This document shows, piece by piece, positions 15,678-23,593 of a stretch of DNA of 30,518 nt. This DNA is from Firmicutes bacterium UBA7510 (GTDB lineage Bacteria > Bacillota > Clostridia > Tissierellales > Sedimentibacteraceae). The notes beneath the pieces were generated by a model. It saw only the letters and a list, made by a program, of their open reading frames with translations, was not told the origin of the DNA and made no database searches. Positions within the stretch are counted from its first letter, which is position 1, and the number at the start of each line of letters is the position of its first letter. The stretch is taken from positions 1 through 30,518 of the forward strand of contig DLNM01000040.1 of assembly GCA_002479485.1 (NCBI GenBank), given 5' to 3'. Position numbers and translations under genes: made by a program.

Positions 15678-16868
15678 ATGGGATTAAATAGTACACCAAA
15701 TTCAAATAGATTGCACATAGGAATTTTTGGGAAAAGAAATAGCGGAAAATCTTCATTAATTAATTCAATAACAAATCAAAATATAGCCTTAGTATCAGAT
15801 GTTGCAGGAACAACAACGGATCCAGTTTATAAAGCTATGGAAATAAACGGTATTGGACCATGTGTATTTATAGATACGGCTGGCTTTGATGATGAGGGAG
15901 ATTTGGGCGTTAAGCGTGTCGAAATGACTAATAAGGTTATAGATAAAACTGATATAGCTATAATGATTATTAATGATACAGATATATATAAAGAAATTAT
16001 ATGGCATGATAAGCTTATCAAAAACAAAATTCCTGTTATTTTTGTAGTAAATAAAGTTGATATACTAACAAATGTAAACGATATTAAGGCTTTGGTGAAA
16101 GAAAGCTTTAACAAGAACATAATAGAAGTTAGTGCAAATACCAAACTAGGTATAGACAGAATAAAAGAAGAGCTTATAAGGTGTTTGCCAGAAGGCTTTA
16201 ACTTAGATTCAATAGTTGGTCATTTAGTTAAATCTAATGATGTTGTAATGTTAGTTATGCCACAGGATATACAAGCACCAAAGGGTAGACTTATACTGCC
16301 TCAAGTGCAAACTATTAGAGATTTATTAGATAATAAATGTATTGTAATTGCTACTACAACTGAAAATATAGACGATGCTCTAAAGGCCCTTGTAAAACCA
16401 CCTAAATTAATAATTACGGACTCACAGGTTTTTAAAACCGTATATGAGAAAAAGCCAAAAGAAAGCTTACTAACATCCTTTTCTGTTTTATTTGCAGCAT
16501 TGAAGGGAGATATATACGAATTTATAGCTGGGGCTAATGCTATTGATTCACTTAATGAAAATTCTAGGATTTTAATTGCTGAGGCTTGTACCCATGCACC
16601 ACTTAGTGAGGATATTGGGAGAGAGAAAATACCTAATATGCTTAGAAAAAAAATAGGTGAAAATCTTAAAATAGACGTAGTAAGTGGAGTGGATTTTCCA
16701 GAAGATTTGAAAAGTTATGATTTGATAATTCATTGTGCTTCATGTATGTTTAACAAAAGATATGTCTTATCAAGAATAAACAAAGCAAAAGAACAAAATG
16801 TTCCTATAACTAATTATGGTATAGTAATTGCTAAAATGGTTGGAATATTAGAAAAAATAACAGTTTAA
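15678..16868 (+). CDS. hydF: [FeFe]-hydrogenase maturation GTPase HydF
   Basis: GTPase and scaffold on which the two-iron subcluster is assembled before transfer to apo-hydrogenase. The N-terminal G domain shows the P loop GKRNSGKSS (18-26), DTAGFDD (66-72) and NKVD (125-128). The C-terminal cluster-binding motif is complete: C304-x-H306, then H352-C353-x2-C356 (IIHCASC). Length 396 is normal. AGAGGA lies 7 bases before the ATG. It ends the maturase operon and converges on the hydrogenase operon across a repeated terminator. The hydE-hydG-hydF set makes this locus self-sufficient for H-cluster synthesis. Confidence 0.95.
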   Translation: MGLNSTPNSNRLHIGIFGKRNSGKSSLINSITNQNIALVSDVAGTTTDPVYKAMEINGIGPCVFIDTAGFDDEGDLGVKRVEMTNKVIDKTDIAIMIINDTDIYKEIIWHDKLIKNKIPVIFVVNKVDILTNVNDIKALVKESFNKNIIEVSANTKLGIDRIKEELIRCLPEGFNLDSIVGHLVKSNDVVMLVMPQDIQAPKGRLILPQVQTIRDLLDNKCIVIATTTENIDDALKALVKPPKLIITDSQVFKTVYEKKPKESLLTSFSVLFAALKGDIYEFIAGANAIDSLNENSRILIAEACTHAPLSEDIGREKIPNMLRKKIGENLKIDVVSGVDFPEDLKSYDLIIHCASCMFNKRYVLSRINKAKEQNVPITNYGIVIAKMVGILEKITV

Positions 16869-16883
16869 GTTCAAAAATACATT

Positions 16884-16923
16884 AAAAAAACAATTTAGTT
16901 CAAATGCACTAAATTGTTTTTTT
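16884..16923. terminator. bidirectional terminator between hydF and the hydrogenase gene
   Basis: A 16-bp stem (16884-16899 with 16908-16923) has a CAATTTAG/CTAAATTG core flanked by seven A on the left and seven T on the right, so it works on either strand. Confidence 0.85.
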
Positions 16924-16985
16924 AGTGCATTTTTGCACATAAATTGTTTTTTTTAGTGCATTTTTGCACCTAAATTGTTTTTTTA
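16911..16985. repeat. tandem 30-bp repeat of terminator-derived hairpins
   Basis: Units at 16911-16940 and 16941-16971 (30 and 31 bases) and a partial third at 16972-16985 share AAATTG followed by a T run; the two full units also contain the small hairpin GTGCATTTTTGCAC. They appear to be duplications of the terminator's 3' arm. TGCACTAAA (16905-16913) can also pair with TTTAGTGCA (16921-16929), competing with the main terminator fold. Confidence 0.8.
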
Positions 16986-16992
16986 TATGTAG

Positions 16993-18447
16993 TTATTTTG
17001 TATCTAAATTTATATCTTCTAATTTGAATACTCTTATTGAGTCTTTAACTGTTTTTTCTTTAGCTTTTTCTGCATATTTGTTAATGCACATAGTGTTGCT
17101 TGGTTTTCTATTTAAAGATACTGGACCGTTTACACATCCGCCCTCGCAAATCATTCCTTCAATAAAATTACCATCTAATTTTCCTACTTTAGCTAACTTT
17201 AGTGCCTTTTCACATTCTGCTAGACCATTACATACAACTGGTTTTAACTTTATATCAAAATCATTATCTTCAATAACATGCTTGACTGCCTCAGTTAATC
17301 CACCAGAACGAGCAAATATTCTTCCAAATTTTGAAGCGTTTTCTAGAGGTTTTTCCTCACAAGCAGAGACATCAATTCCTTTAGCATCTAAAAAGGCTTG
17401 GAGCTCTTCAAAACTCATGGCAAATTCTATATCATTTCTAAATTCTTCATAAGATACTTCTTCTTTTTTAGCTACACAAGGTCCAATAAAAACTATCTTA
17501 CTATCTGGATCAGTGTGCTTAATTAATCTAGCTGCAGCAATCATTGGAGAAACTGCTGTTGATATATTTTCTGAAAGTTCACTGTATTTTTTCTTTATTA
17601 ATGACACAAATGCAGGGCAACAAGAAGATGTAACAAATTTCTTATGCTTTAATTCCTCAACAAGGTGACTTGTCTCGTGCTGTGCGACAATGTCAGCACC
17701 TACAGCTGCTTCAACAACATCATAAAAACCTAACTGCTTTAATGCCTCAACAACTTGTTCAATTGAGTTTTCTGGAAATTGTGCAGCTATAGCAGGAGCT
17801 ATAACACAATATACCTTATAATTTGTGTTATTATCTGAATTTTTAATGCTTCTTACAATTTCCAATATATGTGATTTATCCGTTATTGCACCAAATGGAC
17901 ATCTTGATATGCATGCACCACATGATATACACTTTTCTCTATCAATAATTGCTTTTTTTGTAATCGGATCAATTTTTATTGCATCAACCTTGCATGATGT
18001 ATGACATGGTCTTTTTACATCCGATATAGCTTCAAATTGACACATTTTATGGCATTTTCCACACTCAATGCATTTTTCTTGGTTTATATGAGCTCTTTTA
18101 TTGTATATTTCTATTGCACCTACAGGACAATTGTCCTTACAATGATGTGCTAAACAACCTCTACAAGCCTCTGTCACAGAAAATCTATTTACAGGACATT
18201 CGTCACAAGCAAGTTCAATTGTATTAACTACATAGTCATTATATTCATAGAAAATTTGCTTAATTCTTTCGTTTATTATTGCTCTTTCCTTGTAAATACA
18301 GCATCTGGTTTCTGGCTTAGGTCCTGGTACTATTTTTTTAGGAATATTTAATAAATCCTTTAATAAATTATCATTTAATTCAGATTTAAGGACTTCTTTT
18401 AATACTGAGTATTTTATATATTGTACGTGGTTATCAAATTTTTTCAT
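16993..18447 (-). CDS. Monomeric [FeFe] hydrogenase, group-B-like
   Basis: A 484-residue H-cluster enzyme expected to interconvert protons, electrons and H2 with ferredoxin. The N-terminal half is rich in cysteine (CDECPVNR, CRGC, CKDNCPVG, then CIECGKCHKMC and CISCGACISRCP), giving several [4Fe-4S] clusters. The catalytic domain has SSCCPAF (C276, C277), GPCVAKKEE (C324) and MICEGGCVNGP (C434, C438). These variants of the L1-L3 motifs, with Ala after SCCP instead of Gly-Trp, mark group B rather than the classical group A. The start is uncertain: ATG at 18447 is 13 bases from GGGAGG, ATG at 18459 only 1 base. It follows the PP2C gene after a 103-base gap containing a hairpin switch candidate. 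Confidence 0.88.
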   Translation of the reverse strand: MKKFDNHVQYIKYSVLKEVLKSELNDNLLKDLLNIPKKIVPGPKPETRCCIYKERAIINERIKQIFYEYNDYVVNTIELACDECPVNRFSVTEACRGCLAHHCKDNCPVGAIEIYNKRAHINQEKCIECGKCHKMCQFEAISDVKRPCHTSCKVDAIKIDPITKKAIIDREKCISCGACISRCPFGAITDKSHILEIVRSIKNSDNNTNYKVYCVIAPAIAAQFPENSIEQVVEALKQLGFYDVVEAAVGADIVAQHETSHLVEELKHKKFVTSSCCPAFVSLIKKKYSELSENISTAVSPMIAAARLIKHTDPDSKIVFIGPCVAKKEEVSYEEFRNDIEFAMSFEELQAFLDAKGIDVSACEEKPLENASKFGRIFARSGGLTEAVKHVIEDNDFDIKLKPVVCNGLAECEKALKLAKVGKLDGNFIEGMICEGGCVNGPVSLNRKPSNTMCINKYAEKAKEKTVKDSIRVFKLEDINLDTK

Positions 18448-18453
18448 TTTTAT

Positions 18454-18516
18454 GTCCATGCCTCCCGTTGCACAAAGTACCATGAAAGGTTAAGCATGGA
18501 CTCGGTGCTAATTATA
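18454..18516 (-). promoter_or_regulatory. hairpin leader at the hydrogenase start, with possible internal promoter
   Basis: Read on the minus strand, GTCCATGC (18501-18494) is the exact complement of GCATGGAC (18461-18454), which directly follows the ribosome site GGGAGG (18466-18461) and contains the ATG at 18459. CCATG (18499-18495) can instead pair with CATGG (18484-18480), so two folds exclude each other. A TATAAT at 18516-18511 with a poor -35 box could start this transcript. The arrangement would suit translational control of the hydrogenase, but no ligand or known class is recognised. Confidence 0.45.
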
Positions 18517-18550
18517 TTGTTTTTATTATTTTATTTTGATTATATTAATC

Positions 18551-19717
18551 TTATAAGTAGGTAGAAGTAACTTCTTTTCCAGCCTTTTTTAACTCTTCCA
18601 TTAAATCATATATTATTTTTAACTTAATATTAAATCCTGCTGGGAAATTTGGATTTTGATGTGCAGGATTTACAGCCTTTCCTATATAAAAGTTAATGTG
18701 AGTGCTTTCCTCCATTAACATTTTAGTTAATATTGAACAACCATCATAATTTTTGGCATCTATGTAATTATCGTATGAGTTAGAGTTAAATAATTTAATC
18801 TTTTCTAAAGTTTTTCCAAGTGTCAGTACGCCTTCTGTTACAAGATCAAATCCATCCATGTAAGCTATAGGAGGAATATCTTTAGTCATAGAATCAATGT
18901 CTACAGTCATTTCTTTATTTAGCTCTCTTTTAGCAATTAATGCTGTCGTGCCTCCGCAAATGATTTTTTTGGAATCTCCTTCAATCATTTTTTCAACTAA
19001 AAATGAATCAAGTTTTTTGTTTGACGGAGGGCCTACAAATAAATCAATATATTCAGGCTTTCTAACTTTTATAGTCAGTATAGTAGTGTCATCACCTGGT
19101 TTATTATCATATAAATTGTTACATACACCTATGAAGTTACCATTCAAAATCTGCGAGGTAGGATTGATTTTGTTTAGTCCAAAAAGATATTCGTTTATTT
19201 CATCCCAACCCCATCCTAAATTAAGCATCCCTCCTATACCAGCATGTAGCGCTCCGTCACTGATAACATTTATTGTGTCGCCTAGGTTTAGCTTAATATT
19301 TGATTCATATACTTTTTTAGAACCGATAATTAATTCTCTTTTTTCTACGTCTACATTAAATCCATTTTTATAGTAAAAATAATTAGGACTGTCGTATTCT
19401 GCAATATATGCATTATAGTCTTGGTCTATTTTTACTATTGTAAAAGTTGAATATGCAAGCCTTCTAACCTTACATTCAGGTAGAGTATTAATAATAGTTT
19501 CAATTGTTTCCTCTATGGTTGCTCCATTTTTTAGCATTGTTGCTGCAATTTTAGAAGTTAAAGTAGATAAGATATTAGCTTTTACGCCACTGCCAAGTCC
19601 ATCAGAAAGTACTGCTATATATCCGTCATCTGTAGGCACTACTTCCACTTTGTCTCCACATAGTTCTTCTCCAAATTTATTTATGCTTTTATAATTTATG
19701 TCTAAAAAATATTTCAT
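18551..19717 (-). CDS. PP2C/SpoIIE-type serine/threonine phosphatase linked to the hydrogenase sensor
   Basis: A 388-residue metal-dependent protein phosphatase. PP2C metal motifs are visible: VLSDGLGSG (D39-G40), VISDGALHAGIG near residue 155 and PGDDTTILTIKV near 210. The C-terminal 170 residues (FVGPPSNKKLD, ICGGTTALI, TEGVLTLGK, FYIGKAVNPAHQNP) form a second domain I do not recognise. There is no membrane region, unlike true SpoIIE, so a direct role in sporulation is unlikely. Its ATG overlaps the stop of the PAS-hydrogenase gene (ATGA), indicating translational coupling, and PP2C genes are known partners of group-C sensory hydrogenases. It probably relays the sensor's state by dephosphorylating an unidentified protein. 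Confidence 0.85.
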   Translation of the reverse strand: MKYFLDINYKSINKFGEELCGDKVEVVPTDDGYIAVLSDGLGSGVKANILSTLTSKIAATMLKNGATIEETIETIINTLPECKVRRLAYSTFTIVKIDQDYNAYIAEYDSPNYFYYKNGFNVDVEKRELIIGSKKVYESNIKLNLGDTINVISDGALHAGIGGMLNLGWGWDEINEYLFGLNKINPTSQILNGNFIGVCNNLYDNKPGDDTTILTIKVRKPEYIDLFVGPPSNKKLDSFLVEKMIEGDSKKIICGGTTALIAKRELNKEMTVDIDSMTKDIPPIAYMDGFDLVTEGVLTLGKTLEKIKLFNSNSYDNYIDAKNYDGCSILTKMLMEESTHINFYIGKAVNPAHQNPNFPAGFNIKLKIIYDLMEELKKAGKEVTSTYL

Positions 19718-21432
19718 TTCATATCACTCTCTTCATCTGCTACTATTTTCTTAAGTTTTAAAAGTGTTGTTTTTGTTTCAGCAGTGGTTTCGCCAAGCAA
19801 TCCTGCAATTTCCTGTGCTACACGCATTTGCTTTTCAATAACCTTATCAGCAGTTTCTATTGTACTTAACTTCAATGTTAGCAGTTTATCCTTCTTTTGT
19901 TCTTCATCAGTTACATCCAATAATATACCTAATAATATTTTTAATTTAGGCAAGTAAATAATGCTGTTGTATACAACTAGCCCATATTTATCAATTGTAG
20001 TTTTCTTACTTAAAATGCTGTTTCCAGTTTTTATTACTTCCTCACAGTCCTCAGTAGGCATTAACGTAGATAAATGTAAGCCTCGCATATGATCCACTTT
20101 GGCATTGAAGGCTTGCTCTGCCTTTGGATTTAAATCAAGTATATTAAGGTTTTCATCGACAATAAATAATATATTAGGTGAATACTCAAAGCTTATATTT
20201 GATATTCTTTCAGCTTTACTTCTCATGTATGGAAGACACATTTCTGGATATGAAAGCCCATCTAAAACAGATATAGCCTTTTCACGGCATGTTTCATATC
20301 CGCAGGAGCCACAATTAAGTTCATCAGATTTTGAGTGTTTTCCGATTTTTTCTAAAACTTCATTTATTTGTTCTTCAGTATATTTATGTTCCTGAAGCTG
20401 TCTGTTTCTGAATCTTCTAGAGTAGTCTATATCGTTTTCATAACTATCATGATTCTTTTCGATATCTTCATTTTGTTTCAACTTGTTTTTTATAAGTATC
20501 CTTCTCATATATACATTTTTTTCTTCTTTAGATATTGCAGGTCCGCCCATACAGCCGCCTTCACACATATTAGCTTCTATACAAATATTAGTAAGATTAT
20601 TATTTTTTAAAGCATCAAATAATTCTCTGCAATGCATAGCTCCTGAAGCTGCTATTCCTGTATATCCTTTTTTATTGATAACATCATTTATACCTACCAT
20701 TATTCCTCGCTCGATAGGATATTTTTTGCCAGTTAAGTTGCCACTGTCATCTGGCATTTCTTCATCGCAATCCTCAAGAACAATATGATTTTCAGCAAAA
20801 TAGTTCTCTAACTCTTCAAAAGAAATTACAGCATCTATTATATTGGCAACCTGATATGGATATGCTTCACATTTTTTAGCAATACATGGACCAAGAAATG
20901 TTATATATGCATCCTTTCCATATTTTTTTCTAAGCATTTTACCATGTGCAATCATTGGTGAGTCAATAGGTATTAAATTATCTAAAAGTTCTGGATAATA
21001 TATTTGTATCATCAAGTTTACAGCAGGGCAACACGACGTAATAATATTTTTACCATCTGAGTTTTCTATGTATTCTCTATATAATTCAGTAACCTTAGAT
21101 GCACCAATGGCAGTTTCTTCTACTGCATGAACACCAAATTTTTTTAAAGCACCAATTAATTTATAAGGATTTTTATAAATTCCAAGATATGATGGAGCTA
21201 TACTTACAATTACCTTCTTATTTTCCTTTATAGCATTAACTACATTATCTAAATCACTTAATATATTTCTGGCATTTTGCGGGCACACTAAAAAACACTT
21301 TCCACAAGCAACACATCTTTCCTCTATTATTTGAGCTTGGTCGTTTATCATCTTTATAGCTTTAACACTACAGTTTTTTACACATTTATAACAGTTTTTG
21401 CAATTAGCAGGTACAAAGTCTAATATTTTCAT
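19714..21432 (-). CDS. HydS-like putative sensory [FeFe] hydrogenase with Fe-S and PAS domains (group C)
   Basis: A 572-residue protein with four parts. Residues 1-55 carry two [4Fe-4S] motifs (C11/14/17/21 and C40/43/46/50). Residues 70-310 form a hydrogenase-type catalytic domain with TSCCPAV (C134, C135), GPCIAKKCE (C183) and MCEGGCMGGP (C290, C294), so the H-cluster ligands are present. Residues 370-402 hold a further Fe-S motif (CGSCGYETC, C399). Residues about 412-510 form a PAS domain, followed by a coiled-coil tail. This is the domain order of group-C hydrogenases proposed to sense H2 or redox state. Its start overlaps the [2Fe-2S] gene and its stop the PP2C gene, each by ATGA. Confidence 0.9.
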   Translation of the reverse strand: MKILDFVPANCKNCYKCVKNCSVKAIKMINDQAQIIEERCVACGKCFLVCPQNARNILSDLDNVVNAIKENKKVIVSIAPSYLGIYKNPYKLIGALKKFGVHAVEETAIGASKVTELYREYIENSDGKNIITSCCPAVNLMIQIYYPELLDNLIPIDSPMIAHGKMLRKKYGKDAYITFLGPCIAKKCEAYPYQVANIIDAVISFEELENYFAENHIVLEDCDEEMPDDSGNLTGKKYPIERGIMVGINDVINKKGYTGIAASGAMHCRELFDALKNNNLTNICIEANMCEGGCMGGPAISKEEKNVYMRRILIKNKLKQNEDIEKNHDSYENDIDYSRRFRNRQLQEHKYTEEQINEVLEKIGKHSKSDELNCGSCGYETCREKAISVLDGLSYPEMCLPYMRSKAERISNISFEYSPNILFIVDENLNILDLNPKAEQAFNAKVDHMRGLHLSTLMPTEDCEEVIKTGNSILSKKTTIDKYGLVVYNSIIYLPKLKILLGILLDVTDEEQKKDKLLTLKLSTIETADKVIEKQMRVAQEIAGLLGETTAETKTTLLKLKKIVADEESDMK

Positions 21433-21677
21433 AAAACTAAGCTCCCGAGAACCTTTTCTTCGAAAAATTGATCTGCTGTTGATGGTTCTACTGAATATAT
21501 GGTATCACCTATTTTAACTGAAACAGCTTCGGTACAATGACCTAGACAGAATGCTGCTTTAATTGTTATATTGTTTTCAAGCTTACTTTTTTTAACGCAG
21601 TTTTTTAGTTTGTCAATAACCTCATAGGAACCTTTTAAGTGACAAGCACTTCCAACACAAATACATATATCTAGCAT
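21429..21677 (-). CDS. NuoE-like thioredoxin-fold [2Fe-2S] ferredoxin
   Basis: An 82-residue protein with the [2Fe-2S] pattern of NuoE/HydC-type subunits: C7-x4-C12 and C44-x3-C48 (CVGSACHLKG; FCLGHCTEAV). It lacks the N-terminal helical part of full NuoE, so it is a free-standing electron carrier. The ATG at 21677 has AGAGGT 7 bases upstream; longer in-frame starts reach back into the hairpin-bearing leader and have no ribosome site. As first gene of the operon it probably passes electrons to or from the HydS-like protein or the group-B hydrogenase. Confidence 0.88.
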   Translation of the reverse strand: MLDICICVGSACHLKGSYEVIDKLKNCVKKSKLENNITIKAAFCLGHCTEAVSVKIGDTIYSVEPSTADQFFEEKVLGSLVL

Positions 21678-21711
21678 AATATATACCTCTACTTTATATT
21701 TTATAATGAAA

Positions 21712-21748
21712 TGTTGATAAATACTAATTGGAGTTAGTATTATCAACA
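21712..21748. repeat. 15-bp imperfect palindrome in the leader of the sensor operon
   Basis: TGTTGATA and ATACTAA on the left (21712-21727, one extra A between them) pair with TTAGTAT and TATCAACA on the right (21734-21748) around the loop TTGGAG. There is no T run on the minus strand, so it is not a terminator. It lies in the 5' leader 35-70 bases before the [2Fe-2S] gene. It may be an mRNA hairpin or an operator; another TTGACA (21760-21755, minus) stands beside it. Confidence 0.6.
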
Positions 21749-21852
21749 TTTGTATGTCAAAACTCATCTAGTAAAAGAACATCTTTATATTATAAAAAAA
21801 TGAATTATTTAAAAGAATAAAAACAAACTCATAGTTTATCTAAGACGCTTTT

Positions 21853-21881
21853 ATTATATGTTTTTTTGGTTAAAATGTCAA
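21853..21881 (-). promoter_or_regulatory. consensus promoter of the hydrogenase sensor operon
   Basis: On the minus strand TTGACA (21881-21876), 17 bases, TATAAT (21858-21853): a perfect sigma-A consensus. It would give a leader of about 165-170 bases including the palindrome at 21712-21748. A promoter this strong normally needs repression, and a Rex-like box adjoins it. Confidence 0.75.
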
Positions 21882-21887
21882 TTTATT

Positions 21888-21905
21888 ATGTTAAATAATT
21901 AACAA
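21888..21905. promoter_or_regulatory. candidate Rex redox-sensor operator
   Basis: The 18 bases match the Rex consensus TTGTTAANNNNTTAACAA at 13 of its 14 fixed positions, and TGTTAA-ATAA-TTAACA (21889-21904) is an exact inverted repeat. It lies 6 bases upstream of the -35 box of the hydrogenase sensor operon promoter. Rex senses the NADH/NAD+ ratio and represses fermentation and hydrogenase genes in several Clostridia. No rex gene is in the window. Confidence 0.65.
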
Positions 21906-21936
21906 ATACGCTTACGTTTATAATTCAATTTAATTC

Positions 21937-21965
21937 TTGACTTAATAAAAGGAGTTTGATATTAT
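21937..21965 (+). promoter_or_regulatory. promoter of rho
   Basis: TTGACT (21937-21942), 17 bases, TATTAT (21960-21965). The leader of about 85 bases before rho contains GCCTT and a later AAGGC that could pair, but no clear regulatory fold. Otherwise the 379 bases between the [2Fe-2S] gene and rho hold only the two divergent promoters, the Rex-like box and the 21712 palindrome. Confidence 0.65.
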
Positions 21966-22056
21966 AAAGTTGCCTTTCGTTTTACTTATCTTGCCAATTT
22001 CCCTAATGGTTAATATTAAATATGAATAAGGCCTATTATTACATGGAGGTGTTTTT

Positions 22057-23418
22057 TTGAATATAGCGGATTTGTCAAATATGAAGCTTACTGAATTAAG
22101 AGATTTAGCTCATGACAAAGGTATTTCTAATGCTTATAAATATAAAAAAAGTGAACTTATAGAGGTTATACTTGGTGAAATAGAGAGTATAAAGAAGAAG
22201 GAAGAAAAGGAAAAGACAAAAAAAGATTTACCTGAAAGGCTTACAGAAGAAATAGATAATAGTAATGAAGTTTTGCATGTTTCGGGTATATTAGAATCTC
22301 ATCCAGATGGTTATGGTTTCTTAAGGACTAATAATTATTTAACAAGTGAGGATGATGTTTACATTTCACCTTCTCAAATAAGAAGATTTCATCTAAGAAC
22401 TGGGGATAAAATAAACGGTATTACTCGCGCTCCAAAGCAAGGAGAAAAGTTTAAGGCACTACTATATGTTAATCAAGTCAATGATTTGGATCCAGAGTTA
22501 TCTAGAAACAGAAAAGATTTTGATTCATTAACTCCTATTTATCCTGATAAAAGAATAAAACTAGAATCTAATCCAAGAGACATTGCTATGAGAATTACTG
22601 ATTTAATTGCTCCTATTGGAAGAGGACAAAGAGGTATGATAGTTGCTCCACCAAAGGCTGGAAAAACAACTATTTTAAAGAATATAGCAAATTGTATTTC
22701 TAAAAACTATCCAGAAATAGAAATTATAATTTTATTAATAGATGAAAGACCGGAAGAAGTAACTGATATGAGAAGATCAGTTAATGCTGATGTAGTTTAT
22801 TCAACATTTGATGAATTGCCAAAAAATCATATAAAGGTCGCAGAAATAGTTCTTGAAAGAGCTAAAAGACTAGTTGAGCATGGTAAGGATGTAGTAATAT
22901 TACTTGATAGTATTACCAGATTAGCTAGAGCCTATAATTTAACTATCCCACCAACAGGAAGAACTTTATCTGGAGGTCTTGATCCAGGAGCTTTACATAG
23001 CCCAAAAAGATTTTTTGGAGCTGCTAGAAATATTGAAAATGGTGGAAGTCTTACTATACTTGCAACAGCTCTTGTTGAAACGGGCAGTAGAATGGATGAT
23101 GTAATATTTGAAGAGTTTAAGGGTACTGGAAATATGGAGCTTCATCTTGATAGAAAATTATCTGAAAAACGTGTATTCCCAGCTCTTGATATAAATAAAT
23201 CTGGAACAAGAAGAGAAGATTTATTGTTAAGCAGTGAAGAGTTACAAGCAATTTGGCAAATAAGAAAAGCACTTAGTAACTTCCAAACAGTTGATGTTAC
23301 TGAAAGACTTTTAGAAGGTTTATTAAAAACAAAAACAAACGAGGATTTTGTTAAAGAAGCTACAACCTTATTTAACCTAGATAAGAAAAAATATGAGAGC
23401 AATGATAAGAATTATTAA
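22057..23418 (+). CDS. rho: Transcription termination factor Rho
   Basis: Hexameric RNA helicase that ends transcription. The 453 residues show the N-terminal SAP-like helical domain (1-40, MKLTELRDLAHDKGI), a charged linker (45-65), the cold-shock-type RNA-binding domain (about 75-140, GILESHPDGYGFLR), and the RecA-like motor with Walker A APPKAGKTT (197-205), IDERPEEVTDMRRSV and the Walker B region VVILLDSITRLARAYN. The start is TTG, supported by GGAGG with 7-base spacing. It stands alone, 175 bases before rpmE, with its own promoter. Confidence 0.96.
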   Translation: MNIADLSNMKLTELRDLAHDKGISNAYKYKKSELIEVILGEIESIKKKEEKEKTKKDLPERLTEEIDNSNEVLHVSGILESHPDGYGFLRTNNYLTSEDDVYISPSQIRRFHLRTGDKINGITRAPKQGEKFKALLYVNQVNDLDPELSRNRKDFDSLTPIYPDKRIKLESNPRDIAMRITDLIAPIGRGQRGMIVAPPKAGKTTILKNIANCISKNYPEIEIIILLIDERPEEVTDMRRSVNADVVYSTFDELPKNHIKVAEIVLERAKRLVEHGKDVVILLDSITRLARAYNLTIPPTGRTLSGGLDPGALHSPKRFFGAARNIENGGSLTILATALVETGSRMDDVIFEEFKGTGNMELHLDRKLSEKRVFPALDINKSGTRREDLLLSSEELQAIWQIRKALSNFQTVDVTERLLEGLLKTKTNEDFVKEATTLFNLDKKKYESNDKNY

Positions 23419-23489
23419 TTGCATTTAAATATAATTTTCAAAATAAATAATTGTTATTAAAAAATAATTCAATTATTTTCAAAAAAATA

Positions 23490-23518
23490 TTGTAATACTT
23501 AGTTTCTTGTGCTATACT
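23490..23518 (+). promoter_or_regulatory. promoter of rpmE
   Basis: TTGTAA (23490-23495), 17 bases, TATACT (23513-23518) with an extended -10 TG at 23510-23511. Nothing else is recognised between rho and rpmE. Confidence 0.6.
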
Positions 23519-23593
23519 TTTTTAGTATGTTAGTATAAAATAGTTTAATACTATGATTAAATATAATTAAGTTTTGGAAAGAGGTGAATTTTA

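Noticed and set aside
18551..19717. Sporulation phosphatase SpoIIE.
   Set aside because: The long membrane domain of SpoIIE is missing and the gene is coupled to hydrogenase genes; only the PP2C fold is shared.
21712..21748. A second Rex site or a terminator for the sensor operon.
   Set aside because: The arms read TTGATAA and not TTGTTAA, the spacing does not fit Rex, and no T run follows on either strand.
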